Positions 35,398-46,100 of a stretch of DNA of 64,000 nt are shown one piece after another. A program made the position numbers and the translations under genes. The notes under the pieces are model-generated. The model was not told where the DNA came from. It ran no database searches and saw only the letters and a list, made by a program, of their open reading frames with translations. Location: contig NZ_CP039451.1 of NCBI RefSeq assembly GCF_004843725.1, forward strand, positions 742,501-806,500. Direction: 5' to 3'. Source of the stretch: Psychroserpens sp. NJDZ02 (GTDB lineage: Bacteria; Bacteroidota; Bacteroidia; Flavobacteriales; Flavobacteriaceae). The first letter of the stretch is position 1, and each line of letters begins with the position of its first letter.

Positions 35398-36669
35398 ATG
35401 GAAACAATACAATCTATAAAACAGCGTTTCGGGATTATTGGAAATAGTCCAACTTTAAACCGTGCTATCGAAAAGGCAATGCAAGTTGCACCAACAGATA
35501 TTTCTGTTTTAGTCACTGGAGAAAGTGGTGTTGGAAAGGAAAGTATTCCTAAAATAATACACCAATTATCGCACAGAAAACATGGTAAATATATTGCTGT
35601 AAACTGTGGTGCAATACCAGAAGGCACTATAGACAGTGAGCTTTTTGGGCATGAAAAAGGAGCCTTTACAGGAGCAACAGCTACTAGAAATGGATATTTT
35701 GAAGTTGCAGATGGTGGTACTATTTTTTTAGATGAAGTCGGAGAACTTCCCCTAACAACACAAGTCCGTTTACTACGTGTTTTAGAAAATGGCGAATTTA
35801 TAAAAGTAGGGTCTAGTAAAGTACAAAAAACGGATGTTCGTATTGTAGCTGCAACAAACGTTAATATGTTTGATGCTATTAAAAAAGAAAAATTTAGAGA
35901 AGACTTATTTTATCGTTTAAGCACAGTAGATATAAACCTTCCTCCTCTAAGAGAACGTCAAGAAGACATACATATATTATTCAGAAAATTTGCTAGTGAT
36001 TTTGCATTAAAATATAAAATGCCAACTATCAAATTAACAGATGATGCTGTACAATTATTAATAAAATACCGCTGGAGCGGAAACATAAGACAGTTACGTA
36101 ATGTTGCAGAACAAGTCTCTGTCTTAGAACAAAACAGAACTATTAGCGCAGCAACATTAAATAGTTATTTACCTACAGGCAGCAATCTACCAGCAGTAAT
36201 TAATACCACTAAGTCAGAAAGCGACTTTGGCAGCGAACGTGAAATTTTGTACAAAGTATTATTTGACATGAAAGCCGATTTAAACGATCTAAAAAAGCTG
36301 ACCATGGAACTAATGAAAACAGGTAATATAAAAGAGGTCCAAAAAGAAAATGAAAGCTTGATTGAAAAGATTTATGGCGAAAATGAAAGTGAAGCCGAAT
36401 TTGATGAACATATTGAAGATATGGAAGTTTTATCAATATCTCAAAATTCAGGAGAATCTAACAACACCTTGATTTCAGAAAACACTCAAGATAAATATCA
36501 TTTTGCTGAAGAAATTGAAGAAGAGGAAACACTCTCCTTACACGATAAAGAATTAGAATTAATCAAAAAATCTTTAGAACGTCACAAAGGAAAAAGAAAA
36601 TTAGCAGCAGAAGAACTTGGTATTAGCGAGCGTACACTTTACCGAAAAATTAAACAATTTGATTTATAA
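35398..36669 (+). CDS. Sigma-54-dependent transcriptional activator
   Basis: A 423-aa bacterial enhancer-binding protein without an N-terminal sensor or receiver domain. AAA+ core: Walker A GESGVGKES, the sigma-54-contact loop GAFTGA, Walker B GGTIFLDEVGE, arginine fingers in the FREDLFYRL region. A long acidic, unstructured segment (about 275-375) separates it from a Fis-type HTH (KRKLAAEELGISERTLYRKI). Lack of a sensor domain suggests control by its level or a partner. It stands ahead of lptE-secG; a sigma-54-like element occurs upstream of groES in this window. Confidence 0.92.
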   Translation: METIQSIKQRFGIIGNSPTLNRAIEKAMQVAPTDISVLVTGESGVGKESIPKIIHQLSHRKHGKYIAVNCGAIPEGTIDSELFGHEKGAFTGATATRNGYFEVADGGTIFLDEVGELPLTTQVRLLRVLENGEFIKVGSSKVQKTDVRIVAATNVNMFDAIKKEKFREDLFYRLSTVDINLPPLRERQEDIHILFRKFASDFALKYKMPTIKLTDDAVQLLIKYRWSGNIRQLRNVAEQVSVLEQNRTISAATLNSYLPTGSNLPAVINTTKSESDFGSEREILYKVLFDMKADLNDLKKLTMELMKTGNIKEVQKENESLIEKIYGENESEAEFDEHIEDMEVLSISQNSGESNNTLISENTQDKYHFAEEIEEEETLSLHDKELELIKKSLERHKGKRKLAAEELGISERTLYRKIKQFDL

Positions 36670-36699
36670 AATCACGTTGTAATTCTAAACAAAACTATA

Positions 36700-37203
36700 A
36701 TGAAACAGCTTAAATACCTTTTATTACTTTTTATCTCCTCTACCTTATTAGGTTGCGGAGCGTATTCTTTTACGGGAGCAGATATTGGAACAGCCGAGAC
36801 CTTTCAGGTTAATTATTTTAAGAATACATCAACCTTAATAGAACCTGGATTAGACTTAGATTTTACTAGAGCATTACAAGATTTAATTCAAAATCAAACC
36901 AGTCTTAGCTTAGTTAACTCTAGTGCTGATTTAATTTATGAAGGCGAAATAACAACTTACCGTGTTTCTCCAACAACAGCCACTGCAAATAGTACAGCAG
37001 CACAAAACCGTTTAACGATAGGTGTAAAAGTTCAATTTTACAATAGAAAGGATAGCGAAAAGGATTTTGAAAAATCTTTTTCATTTTTCTATGATTATAC
37101 TGGTAGCGAATTATTATCCGGAACAACAAAAACAACAGCCCACGACGAAATTTTTGAACGCTTAACACAAGATATTTTCAACGCATCACTTGCAAACTGG
37201 TAA
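36700..37203 (+). CDS. lptE: LPS assembly lipoprotein LptE
   Basis: A 167-aa lipoprotein (signal ending LLGCGAYSFTG) with the LptE domain (ETFQVNYFKNTSTL, LDFTRALQDLIQ). It plugs the LptD barrel and inserts LPS in the outer leaflet. Starts 30 bp after the sigma-54 activator and ends 5 bp before the next gene, so the block is probably one transcript to secG. Confidence 0.88.
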   Translation: MKQLKYLLLLFISSTLLGCGAYSFTGADIGTAETFQVNYFKNTSTLIEPGLDLDFTRALQDLIQNQTSLSLVNSSADLIYEGEITTYRVSPTTATANSTAAQNRLTIGVKVQFYNRKDSEKDFEKSFSFFYDYTGSELLSGTTKTTAHDEIFERLTQDIFNASLANW

Positions 37204-37208
37204 AATCA

Positions 37209-38129
37209 ATGACTAGTCAAGAATTAACAAGCTTATTACAGACACCTCAATTAGTTAGCCCAAAGCAAACTTACATGCTTAGCGATCTCCTAGACGAGTT
37301 TCCTTACTTTCAGTCTGCGCGCGCCATGTTCCTAAAGGGCTTAAAAAACACAGAAAGTTTTAAATACAATAAAGCTTTAAAAGTGACTGCTGCCTATACT
37401 TCCGACAGAAGTATTTTATTTGATTTTATTACAAGTGATACTTTTAATCAAAATGAAATTTCAGAATACATCAAACAAAATGCAGACTATATAAATAGTT
37501 TAGAGGTTTTGATGGAAGATATTTCAGTGGACACCACTGGACATATTGACAAGACGTTAAAGCAACATATTGAAGATACTGTAGTCATACTTGATCCTGA
37601 TTTATTTGAACCTAAAAAGGATGATGTAGTCACTGAAAAGCCAGAATTAAAGAAAGAAGAACAAAAAGTAATTAGTAATAAAGAGGTATCTATCTCTAAT
37701 TTAGATAAAAAGGAGATAGAATCATTTTTAAACATAGGTAAACCATTTCATTTTAATAAATCAGAAACTCATAGTTTTAATGAATGGCTAAATATCTCTA
37801 AATTTAAGCCAATTAAAAGGGACGGTGAAGATTCCTTAGACGAAGAATCTAATTTAGAACGCGCCAAAAAGTTTGAATTAATAGATAAATTTATAACTAA
37901 AAACCCAAAACTTGAAGCAAAAAAAGCTAAAGTTTCGTCTCATAACATTGCTAAAGCTCAGATGATACAGCCGGAGGCTTTGATGACAGAAACATTAGCG
38001 CGTATTTATGTCGAACAGAAAAACTTTAAAAAAGCCATTCAATCTTATAAAATTTTAAGTTTGAAATATCCAGAAAAAAGTGGTTTCTTTGCAGACCAAA
38101 TTAAAGCAATAGATAAATTACAAGAATAA
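37209..38129 (+). CDS. Conserved hypothetical protein, TPR-like
   Basis: A 306-aa soluble protein, helical, with a C-terminal TPR-like unit (EALMTETLARIYVEQKNFKK then AIQSYKILSLKYPEKS). No signal peptide. The text DLLDEFPYFQSARAMFLKGL near the start looks family-specific; I recall homologues between lptE and secG in other Flavobacteriia. Role unknown; a link to envelope biogenesis or secretion is suggested only by neighbours 5 and 12 bp away. Confidence 0.7.
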   Translation: MTSQELTSLLQTPQLVSPKQTYMLSDLLDEFPYFQSARAMFLKGLKNTESFKYNKALKVTAAYTSDRSILFDFITSDTFNQNEISEYIKQNADYINSLEVLMEDISVDTTGHIDKTLKQHIEDTVVILDPDLFEPKKDDVVTEKPELKKEEQKVISNKEVSISNLDKKEIESFLNIGKPFHFNKSETHSFNEWLNISKFKPIKRDGEDSLDEESNLERAKKFELIDKFITKNPKLEAKKAKVSSHNIAKAQMIQPEALMTETLARIYVEQKNFKKAIQSYKILSLKYPEKSGFFADQIKAIDKLQE

Positions 38130-38141
38130 ATAACAATTATA

Positions 38142-38492
38142 ATGAGCACATTTGCAATCTTTTTGATCTTAATAGTAATAGTAGCATTTCTACTAATAGT
38201 TGTAATTATGGTACAAAACCCTAAAGGAGGAGGATTATCGTCTTCATTCGGTGGTGGTGGTGCACAACAATTAGGTGGTGTTAAAAAAACAACAGACTTT
38301 TTAGATAAAAGTACTTGGATATTAGCAACTATATTATTAGTACTTATATTAACCTCTAGCTTAGGTATTGACAGAAATGGTCAAATTGGAGAATCTAAAT
38401 ATCAAAGTGATAATGCAGAGTTACCAACACCTGCTGCAGCACCTACAACAGATGATGCGACTAAGGTCATAGAGCCTGCTGCTAAAGAATAA
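38142..38492 (+). CDS. secG: Preprotein translocase subunit SecG
   Basis: A 116-aa SecG with two membrane helices (about 4-24 and 57-76) and the conserved cytoplasmic loop VQNPKGGGLSSSFGGGGAQQ. The C-terminal tail is Pro/Ala/Thr-rich and low complexity, as usual in Bacteroidota. Last gene of the lptE block; a terminator follows at 38515. Confidence 0.92.
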   Translation: MSTFAIFLILIVIVAFLLIVVIMVQNPKGGGLSSSFGGGGAQQLGGVKKTTDFLDKSTWILATILLVLILTSSLGIDRNGQIGESKYQSDNAELPTPAAAPTTDDATKVIEPAAKE

Positions 38493-38514
38493 GCTCAGAT
38501 CATTAAAATATAAC

Positions 38515-38550
38515 AAAAAATGCCAACTCTTCGAGTTGGCATTTTTTGTT
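38515..38550 (+). terminator. Terminator of secG
   Basis: Stem ATGCCAACTC / GAGTTGGCAT with a TTC loop region and T run, 23 bp after the secG stop. Confidence 0.85.
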
Positions 38551-38560
38551 TCTGCAAGTT

Positions 38561-38594
38561 TGTCAGTTGTAATCTATTGGCACATTTTTAGCTT
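38561..38594 (+). promoter_or_regulatory. groES promoter with sigma-54-like -24/-12 element
   Basis: TTGGCACATTTTTAGCTT at 38577-38594 has a perfect TTGGCAC at -24 and GC at exactly the -12 spacing; the -12 TTGC reads TAGC. TGTCAG lies just upstream at 38561. The predicted TSS is near 38604, 33 bp before the ATG. No TAnnTTTG box is seen nearby. Assignment to sigma-54 is inference. Confidence 0.45.
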
Positions 38595-38636
38595 ATTACA
38601 CAGCATTACATTTATAATTAATCAAACATATATACT

Positions 38637-38915
38637 ATGAGTAAATTAAACATTAAACCTCTTGCAGATCGTGTACTAGTAGAAGCATTACCTGCTGAAA
38701 CACAAACAGCTTCTGGTTTATATATACCAGATACAGCTCAGGAAAAGCAACATAAAGGAACTATCGTTGCTGTCGGAAACGGAAAAAAGGACGAACCTTT
38801 AACCGTTAAAGTTGGAGACAAAGTACTTTATGGTCAATATTCTGGATCAGAAATTAAATTAGATGGTAAAGCGTATTTAATGATGCGTGAAGATGACATC
38901 ATGGCTATTATCTAA
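38637..38915 (+). CDS. groES: Co-chaperonin GroES
   Basis: A 92-aa GroES, usual length. LADRVLVEALPAETQTASGLYIPD carries the start of the mobile loop that docks on GroEL; the end is YLMMREDDIMAII. It caps the GroEL ring during folding. Heads the groES-groEL unit; 101 bp separate the two genes. Confidence 0.95.
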   Translation: MSKLNIKPLADRVLVEALPAETQTASGLYIPDTAQEKQHKGTIVAVGNGKKDEPLTVKVGDKVLYGQYSGSEIKLDGKAYLMMREDDIMAII

Positions 38916-38998
38916 ATAGCTTTTAGCTATATACTATTAGCTTAAATAAAATAATAACAGTTCAATTTTTTAGCTATCAGCAAAATGCAGCTAGCTAA

Positions 38999-40651
<1,653 letters not shown>

Positions 40652-40674
40652 TAAATATAATATCTATTACAATA

Positions 40675-40710
40675 GAAAAAGTCTCAACAAATGTTGAGGC
40701 TTTTTTATTT
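40675..40710 (+). terminator. Terminator of groEL
   Basis: Stem AAGTCTCAACA / TGTTGAGGCTT with T run, about 25 bp after the groEL stop. Confidence 0.8.
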
Positions 40711-40748
40711 TATAAGCTTTGGTAATAAACTATATATAAAATTTACAA

Positions 40749-41177
40749 CTACTGATTTAATCTATTATAGTAAAAAGCAGGCAACAACAATAACAATAGA
40801 ATCGGTTGAATTAAAAAACGTCTAACATTAAAAAACAAATAATACTGTTCTTGCTTAGGATCCAATACAAAATACAAATAAAGGATCATTAAAATTAAAA
40901 AAGAAAAAAAGAAAATCAAAGCAGAAAACTTAACAATACTCCAATCTTTAAAAAACACATATAAAATAGATAACGAAAGCACTGTGTTTATAAAAAACCT
41001 AAACATTGTATTGGCTACCAATTTTAAAGTTTCCTGTCTTGGAGAGTCTATATACAGGTAATCATTTTCAAAAAACAATAAATAAGGATCATAAAACAAG
41101 TCGTTCTGAAACCAACGTACTAAAGCAAGCAGCACAACTAAAACAGAAATCCCTATATATTTAGAATACTTACCCAT
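40749..41177 (-). CDS. Exosortase F-associated membrane protein
   Basis: A 142-aa protein with four hydrophobic segments (about 8-23, 62-78, 84-108, 119-136) and the conserved FYDPYLLFFENDYL part near the N-terminus. It matches the small partner found next to XrtF in flavobacteria (TIGR04127-like, from memory). Its ATG is adjacent to the xrtF stop, so they are co-translated. Role in the exosortase system not known. Confidence 0.8.
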   Translation of the reverse strand: MGKYSKYIGISVLVVLLALVRWFQNDLFYDPYLLFFENDYLYIDSPRQETLKLVANTMFRFFINTVLSLSILYVFFKDWSIVKFSALIFFFSFLILMILYLYFVLDPKQEQYYLFFNVRRFLIQPILLLLLLPAFYYNRLNQ

Positions 41178-41720
41178 CTACTTATTTATATGAGAAAAAC
41201 GATTCACCCAAAACATCCACAACAAAAATACCATCCCGTAAATAATACCAGGAAAAATAACAGTATGTAATACTTCTTCACGCCACGGATAATGATACAA
41301 ACCGATAGATAAAATTACGATTCTAACAAGATTAACGACATATATCAAAACACTACCTGCAATAACATAAAAAACGGTTGTTTTAAATCGTCCTGCAAAC
41401 GCAATTATAAAAGATACAAATAAAATAATAATACTCGTACCATTACAACCTTCAATAACTCTTGCCAAATACTTACCCTCTACAACCACCATTATAGAAG
41501 GTTCGTTAGGATGAGGCAGCATTTGAGTATTATAACCTAAAACCTCAAGTAAGTTTTGGGTTTGCACCGCGACTAAATTTGTAATATAATCTGGATAATA
41601 AGTGCCAACCTTAGATAAATCTAAATAGAAATTATACCCCATACTTAAAACCCCATAAACGGCCAAAAAGGTTATTATGAATTTTATAACGGGTTTATAT
41701 TTTAATAGTAATGCCTTCAA
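41178..41720 (-). CDS. xrtF: Exosortase family protein XrtF
   Basis: A 180-aa polytopic membrane transpeptidase-like protein. The three exosortase catalytic positions are visible: Cys in VIEGCNGTS, Arg in VNLVRIVILS and His in EEVLHTVIFPG. Exosortases cut C-terminal sorting signals at the inner membrane. It pairs with the XrtF-associated gene directly downstream. No substrate with a recognisable sorting tail is in this window. Confidence 0.88.
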   Translation of the reverse strand: MKALLLKYKPVIKFIITFLAVYGVLSMGYNFYLDLSKVGTYYPDYITNLVAVQTQNLLEVLGYNTQMLPHPNEPSIMVVVEGKYLARVIEGCNGTSIIILFVSFIIAFAGRFKTTVFYVIAGSVLIYVVNLVRIVILSIGLYHYPWREEVLHTVIFPGIIYGMVFLLWMFWVNRFSHINK

Positions 41721-41800
41721 TTAAAAAAGAATGAATTTTAAGATTTTTTAAGGGTTGAAATTACGTCTTTTTAAATACTTTTACCAAAATTTTCAAACAA

Positions 41801-42256
41801 ATGACTTTCGAAACTCTAAAACCTCAAATTGAAACTATAGTTTCTAACACAACGTTACCTACAGACGATAAATTATTACAAATTTGTCAATTATTGGATG
41901 AGAACATATCTTATTATAATTGGGTTGGTTTTTACTTTAAAAATGGAGACAAGAATGAACTTAAGCTAGGACCTTACGTTGGGGCACCAACAGATCACAT
42001 AATAATTCCTTTTGGAAAAGGTATTTGCGGACAAGTTGCAGTAAGTAACGAAAACTTTGTCGTACCTGATGTTGCAGCTCAAGACAATTATATTGCATGT
42101 AGCATCACAGTAAAAGCAGAAATTGTAATACCTATTTTTGTTAATGGAGAAAATCTTGGACAAATAGATATAGATTCTAATACTCCCGACCCTTTTACAG
42201 AAGAAGACGAGCGTTTTTTAGAATTTGTATGCGCTAAAGTTGCAACTCTTTTATAA
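41801..42256 (+). CDS. GAF-domain protein, probable free methionine-R-sulfoxide reductase
   Basis: A 151-aa single GAF domain. YYNWVGFYF, LGPYVGAPTDHIIIPFGKGI, ICGQVA, VVPDVAAQDNYIACS and QIDIDSNTPDPFTEEDERFL match the fRMsr (MsrC/YebR) family; the two expected active-site cysteines (ICGQ, IACS) are present. It would reduce free Met-R-sulfoxide with thioredoxin. Single-gene unit; a long hairpin follows at 42282. Confidence 0.8.
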   Translation: MTFETLKPQIETIVSNTTLPTDDKLLQICQLLDENISYYNWVGFYFKNGDKNELKLGPYVGAPTDHIIIPFGKGICGQVAVSNENFVVPDVAAQDNYIACSITVKAEIVIPIFVNGENLGQIDIDSNTPDPFTEEDERFLEFVCAKVATLL

Positions 42257-42281
42257 AATTAAATAAAACAAATTATAAAAG

Positions 42282-42322
42282 TTCCGATTAGGGTTAATTA
42301 TCAAAATTAATCGTAATCGGAA
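42282..42322. other. Hairpin behind the GAF gene
   Basis: Outer 9-bp perfect stem TTCCGATTA / TAATCGGAA, then a 3-nt mismatch, then an inner 6-bp stem TTAATT / AATTAA. There is no proper T run, so it may be a rho-independent terminator variant or an RNA-stabilising structure. Confidence 0.5.
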
Positions 42323-42409
42323 TTTCACGTTTTACACTGCTTGTTAACAACTTACTCCTTTAGTTGAAAAAGCGCTATTTTTTTTGATCTATACCAATTT
42401 ACTTTTACT

Positions 42410-42417
42410 TAAATTTG
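42410..42417 (+). promoter_or_regulatory. purH -7 element
   Basis: TAAATTTG, perfect TAnnTTTG match, 22 bp before the ATG at 42440. It excludes a TTG start at 42419. Confidence 0.5.
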
Positions 42418-42439
42418 CTTGCTTATTAACACAACTATA

Positions 42440-43969
42440 ATGAGCAACAAAACAATTAAATCTGCATTAATTTCGGTATTTAGCAAAGAAGGGTTAGAAC
42501 CTATTGTTAGAGAACTAAACAATCAAGGTGTCACTATTTATTCTACTGGTGGAACCGAAACTTTTATTAAAAATCTTGGTATTGCTGTCGTTCCTGTAGA
42601 GGATGTGACATCTTATCCTTCTATTTTAGGCGGACGTGTAAAAACATTGCACCCTAAAGTTTTTGGTGGTATTTTAAACCGTCAAGACCATGAAGGTGAT
42701 GTCAAAGAAATGAAAGACTTTGACATACCACAAATAGATGTGGTTATTGTAGATTTATATCCATTTGAAAAAACAGTAGCTTCTGGAGCTCCTAATCAAG
42801 ACATTATTGAAAAAATAGACATTGGAGGTATTTCATTAATCCGAGCTGCAGCTAAAAATTATGCTGACGTCATTTGTGTATCTTCTGTAGATGATTATTC
42901 TGAGTTTTTAGAGTTAATCACCAACAAAAAAGGTGATTTATCTGAAGACGACAGAAAAGGGTTTGCAGCCAAAGCATTTAACGTATCATCACATTACGAT
43001 TCCGCAATCTTTAACTACTTTAATGCAGACCACAACATTCCTGCTTTAAAAATAAGTGAAACCAATGGTAAAGTATTACGCTACGGAGAAAACCCACATC
43101 AAAAAGGTTTTTTCTTTGGAAACTTCGATGCCCTTTTCACTAAATTACATGGTAAAGAATTAAGCTACAACAATCTTTTAGATGTTGATGCTGCTGTAAA
43201 TTTAATTCAAGAATTTAAAGGCGAAAAACCAACATTTGCTATATTAAAACATAATAACGCCTGTGGATTTGCGCAACGTGACACCGTATCTCAAGCCTAT
43301 ACAGATGCTTTAGCAGGAGACCCTGTTTCTGCTTTTGGTGGTGTTTTAATAAGTAATACAGAAATTGATGCAGCAACAGCTACAGATATTCATAATTTAT
43401 TTTGTGAAGTAGTTATCGCGCCTTCTTTTTCAGCTGAAGCTGAAAGCATTTTAAAAGGTAAGAAAAACAGAATCTTATTAATTTTAAAAGACACTGATTT
43501 TGCAGCAACAACTGTTAGAACATGTTTAAACGGTGTTTTAGTACAAGACAAAAACAACAAAACAGATACCATAGACGACTTAAAATACGTTACAGACAGC
43601 AAACCGACAACTGCTGCTATTGACGATTTGATTTTCGCTTCAAAAATCTGTAAGCATACAAAATCTAACACTATTGTTTTAGTTAAAAACAAGCAGCTTT
43701 GTGCCAGTGGAACTGGACAAACTAGCCGGGTAGATGCTTTAAACCAAGCCATACACAAAGCACAATCTTTTAACTTTGATTTAAAAGACAGCGTAATGGC
43801 TAGTGATGCCTTTTTTCCTTTCCCAGACTGTGTAGAAATAGCAGGTAACGCAGGAATAACTAGCGTAATCCAACCAGGAGGCTCTATTAAAGATCAATTA
43901 AGTATTGATTACTGTAATGCTAATAACATTGCAATGGTTATGACTGGAACACGTCATTTTAAACATTAA
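42440..43969 (+). CDS. purH: Bifunctional AICAR formyltransferase / IMP cyclohydrolase
   Basis: A 509-aa enzyme for the last two steps of IMP synthesis. N-terminal MGS-like cyclohydrolase domain (IKSALISVFSKEGLEPIVRE, STGGTETFIKN, GGRVKTLHPKVFGGIL) and C-terminal AICAR transformylase domain (RYGENPHQKGFFFGN, LKHNNACGFA, SDAFFPFPDCVE). Start ATG 42440. Followed by a terminator at 44035; not in a purine operon here. Confidence 0.95.
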   Translation: MSNKTIKSALISVFSKEGLEPIVRELNNQGVTIYSTGGTETFIKNLGIAVVPVEDVTSYPSILGGRVKTLHPKVFGGILNRQDHEGDVKEMKDFDIPQIDVVIVDLYPFEKTVASGAPNQDIIEKIDIGGISLIRAAAKNYADVICVSSVDDYSEFLELITNKKGDLSEDDRKGFAAKAFNVSSHYDSAIFNYFNADHNIPALKISETNGKVLRYGENPHQKGFFFGNFDALFTKLHGKELSYNNLLDVDAAVNLIQEFKGEKPTFAILKHNNACGFAQRDTVSQAYTDALAGDPVSAFGGVLISNTEIDAATATDIHNLFCEVVIAPSFSAEAESILKGKKNRILLILKDTDFAATTVRTCLNGVLVQDKNNKTDTIDDLKYVTDSKPTTAAIDDLIFASKICKHTKSNTIVLVKNKQLCASGTGQTSRVDALNQAIHKAQSFNFDLKDSVMASDAFFPFPDCVEIAGNAGITSVIQPGGSIKDQLSIDYCNANNIAMVMTGTRHFKH

Positions 43970-44034
43970 ACTTTTTTATAATAAAATTAACGCACATAAC
44001 AGTTGGAGATAAACAATTGTTAAACAGTTAACTT

Positions 44035-44070
44035 AAAGCTTCGGTACTTACACCGAAGCTTTTTTTATAC
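44035..44070 (+). terminator. Terminator of purH
   Basis: Stem AAAGCTTCGGTG-like: AAAGCTTCGGT / ACCGAAGCTTT with a short loop and seven T. It lies about 65 bp after the purH stop. The remaining 170 bp to mreB hold no gene; TATCTTTT near 44206 is a weak -7 box for mreB. Confidence 0.8.
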
Positions 44071-44242
44071 CGGTAAGATACTTTTCTACAACAGCATAAA
44101 ACGTCCAAAATTAAATTTTAAACGTATCTTTTACTCGTAAGACAATTAATAAAAATTGTGATACAATAAAATCCTTATATTACCATACTTTTATTACTTT
44201 TACAGTATCTTTTTAATAACACCTTATAATTACAAATAACGC

Positions 44243-45271
44243 ATGGGATTTTTTGATTTCCTGACAGAAGAAATCGCTATAGATTTAGGGACTGCCAACA
44301 CACTAATTATTCATAACGACAAAGTGGTTGTTGATGCGCCATCTATAGTTGCAAGAGACCGTATTTCGGGAAAAATTATCGCAGTTGGACAAGAAGCCAA
44401 CATGATGCAAGGTAAAACTCACGAAAACATTAAAACCATTAGACCTTTAAAAGATGGTGTAATTGCAGATTTTGATGCCTCAGAGCAAATGATAAGCTTA
44501 TTTATTAAAAATATACCGGCTTTAAAAAAGAAATTATTTACACCGGCTTTACGCATGGTAGTTTGTATTCCTTCTGGGATTACAGAAGTAGAAATGCGTG
44601 CGGTTAAGGAATCATGTGAGCGTGTTAATGGAAAAGAAGTTTATTTAATACATGAACCAATGGCTGCTGCGATTGGTATTGGGGTTGATATTATGCAACC
44701 AAAAGGAAACATGATTGTGGATATAGGTGGTGGTACTACTGAAATCGCAGTTATTGCTTTAGGTGGTATTGTTTGTGACAAATCTGTAAAAATTGCAGGT
44801 GATGTTTTTACAAACGATATTATTTATTACATGCGTACACAACACAATTTATATGTTGGAGAACGTACTGCCGAGAAAATTAAAATACAAATTGGGGCTG
44901 CTACTGAAGATTTAGATCTTCCTCCAGAAGATATGAGCGTTCAAGGACGTGATTTATTAACGGGAAAACCTAAGCAAGTACAAATTAGCTATAGAGAGAT
45001 TGCCAAGGCATTAGACAAATCTATTTTACGTATTGAGGATGCTGTAATGGAAACATTATCACAAACCCCTCCAGAATTAGCTGCCGACATATACAATACT
45101 GGTATTTATCTTGCTGGTGGTGGATCTATGCTACGTGGTTTAGACAAGCGCCTGTCTCAAAAAACAGACTTACCTGTTTATATCGCCGAAGATCCTTTAC
45201 GTGCTGTAGTTAGAGGTACCGGAATCACTTTAAAAAATCTAGGAAAATACAAAAGCGTATTGATCAAGTAG
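44243..45271 (+). CDS. mreB: Rod shape-determining protein MreB
   Basis: A 342-aa actin-like protein. Phosphate 1 motif IAIDLGTANT, phosphate 2 MIVDIGGGTTE, adenosine site YLAGGGSMLRG. The N-terminus FFDFLTEEI includes the usual amphipathic membrane-binding end. It organises the elongasome. First gene of a five-gene rod operon mreB-mreC-mreD-mrdA-rodA. Confidence 0.96.
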   Translation: MGFFDFLTEEIAIDLGTANTLIIHNDKVVVDAPSIVARDRISGKIIAVGQEANMMQGKTHENIKTIRPLKDGVIADFDASEQMISLFIKNIPALKKKLFTPALRMVVCIPSGITEVEMRAVKESCERVNGKEVYLIHEPMAAAIGIGVDIMQPKGNMIVDIGGGTTEIAVIALGGIVCDKSVKIAGDVFTNDIIYYMRTQHNLYVGERTAEKIKIQIGAATEDLDLPPEDMSVQGRDLLTGKPKQVQISYREIAKALDKSILRIEDAVMETLSQTPPELAADIYNTGIYLAGGGSMLRGLDKRLSQKTDLPVYIAEDPLRAVVRGTGITLKNLGKYKSVLIK

Positions 45272-45284
45272 TAACAAAAACTGA

Positions 45285-46100
45285 ATGCAACAAATTGTAA
45301 ACTTTATACTTAAAAACAAAGCCTTTTTGTTTTTCTTGTTGTTGCTTTGCGTTTCTGTCGGACTTACCATACAATCACATTCTTACCATAAAAGCAAATT
45401 TATAAACTCAGCTAACAGTATTACTGGAAGCGTTTATAATGCTAGCAATTCAGTAAGTAGTTATTTTGGTTTGAAAGCAGAAAACGAAAAGCTACACGAA
45501 GAAAACACGCGGTTGAGATCTTTATTGTATAATCAAAAAGAGGTATCAGAAGTATTTATTGATTCTACTTCTTTTGACACAAAATATAAATTTACAACTG
45601 CTAAAATTATAAAAAACAGCTATTCGCTTCAAAACAATTACTTGACTATTAATAAAGGTCAAAGGGATAGTATTAAAGAGGATTTAGGTGTCATTTCGTC
45701 CAAAGGAATCATTGGTATTATTGACAACAGTAATAGCAGATTTGCAACTGTAATCTCTATTTTAAACACTACAAATAAAATTAGTGCACAACTAAAAAAA
45801 ACAAATCAGTTTGGGACTTTAAGCTGGAATGGAGAATCACCACATTTTGTACAATTAACTGATATCCAAAAAAATGCTAAATTAGTTAAAGGAGACACTA
45901 TTGTTACTTCAGGACGTTCTTCAATATTCCCTAAAGGTATTTTGGTTGGTACAATTGAAACATTCAAATTAGACGTTACACAAAACTTTTTTGAAATTGA
46001 GGTACAACTATTTAATGACATGACTAATTTAGAACATGTTAGCGTTATTGAAAACAAAGACAAACCCTTAATAGAAGCTTTATCAAAATCTAATGAATAA
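45285..46100 (+). CDS. mreC: Rod shape-determining protein MreC
   Basis: A 271-aa inner-membrane protein: N-terminal helix (about 9-27), periplasmic coiled coil (about 60-90, SYFGLKAENEKLHEENTRLR), then the MreC double beta barrel (GVISSKGIIGIID, DTIVTSGRSSIFPKGILVG). It activates PBP2-RodA. The last bases overlap mreD by 8 bp. Confidence 0.93.
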   Translation: MQQIVNFILKNKAFLFFLLLLCVSVGLTIQSHSYHKSKFINSANSITGSVYNASNSVSSYFGLKAENEKLHEENTRLRSLLYNQKEVSEVFIDSTSFDTKYKFTTAKIIKNSYSLQNNYLTINKGQRDSIKEDLGVISSKGIIGIIDNSNSRFATVISILNTTNKISAQLKKTNQFGTLSWNGESPHFVQLTDIQKNAKLVKGDTIVTSGRSSIFPKGILVGTIETFKLDVTQNFFEIEVQLFNDMTNLEHVSVIENKDKPLIEALSKSNE

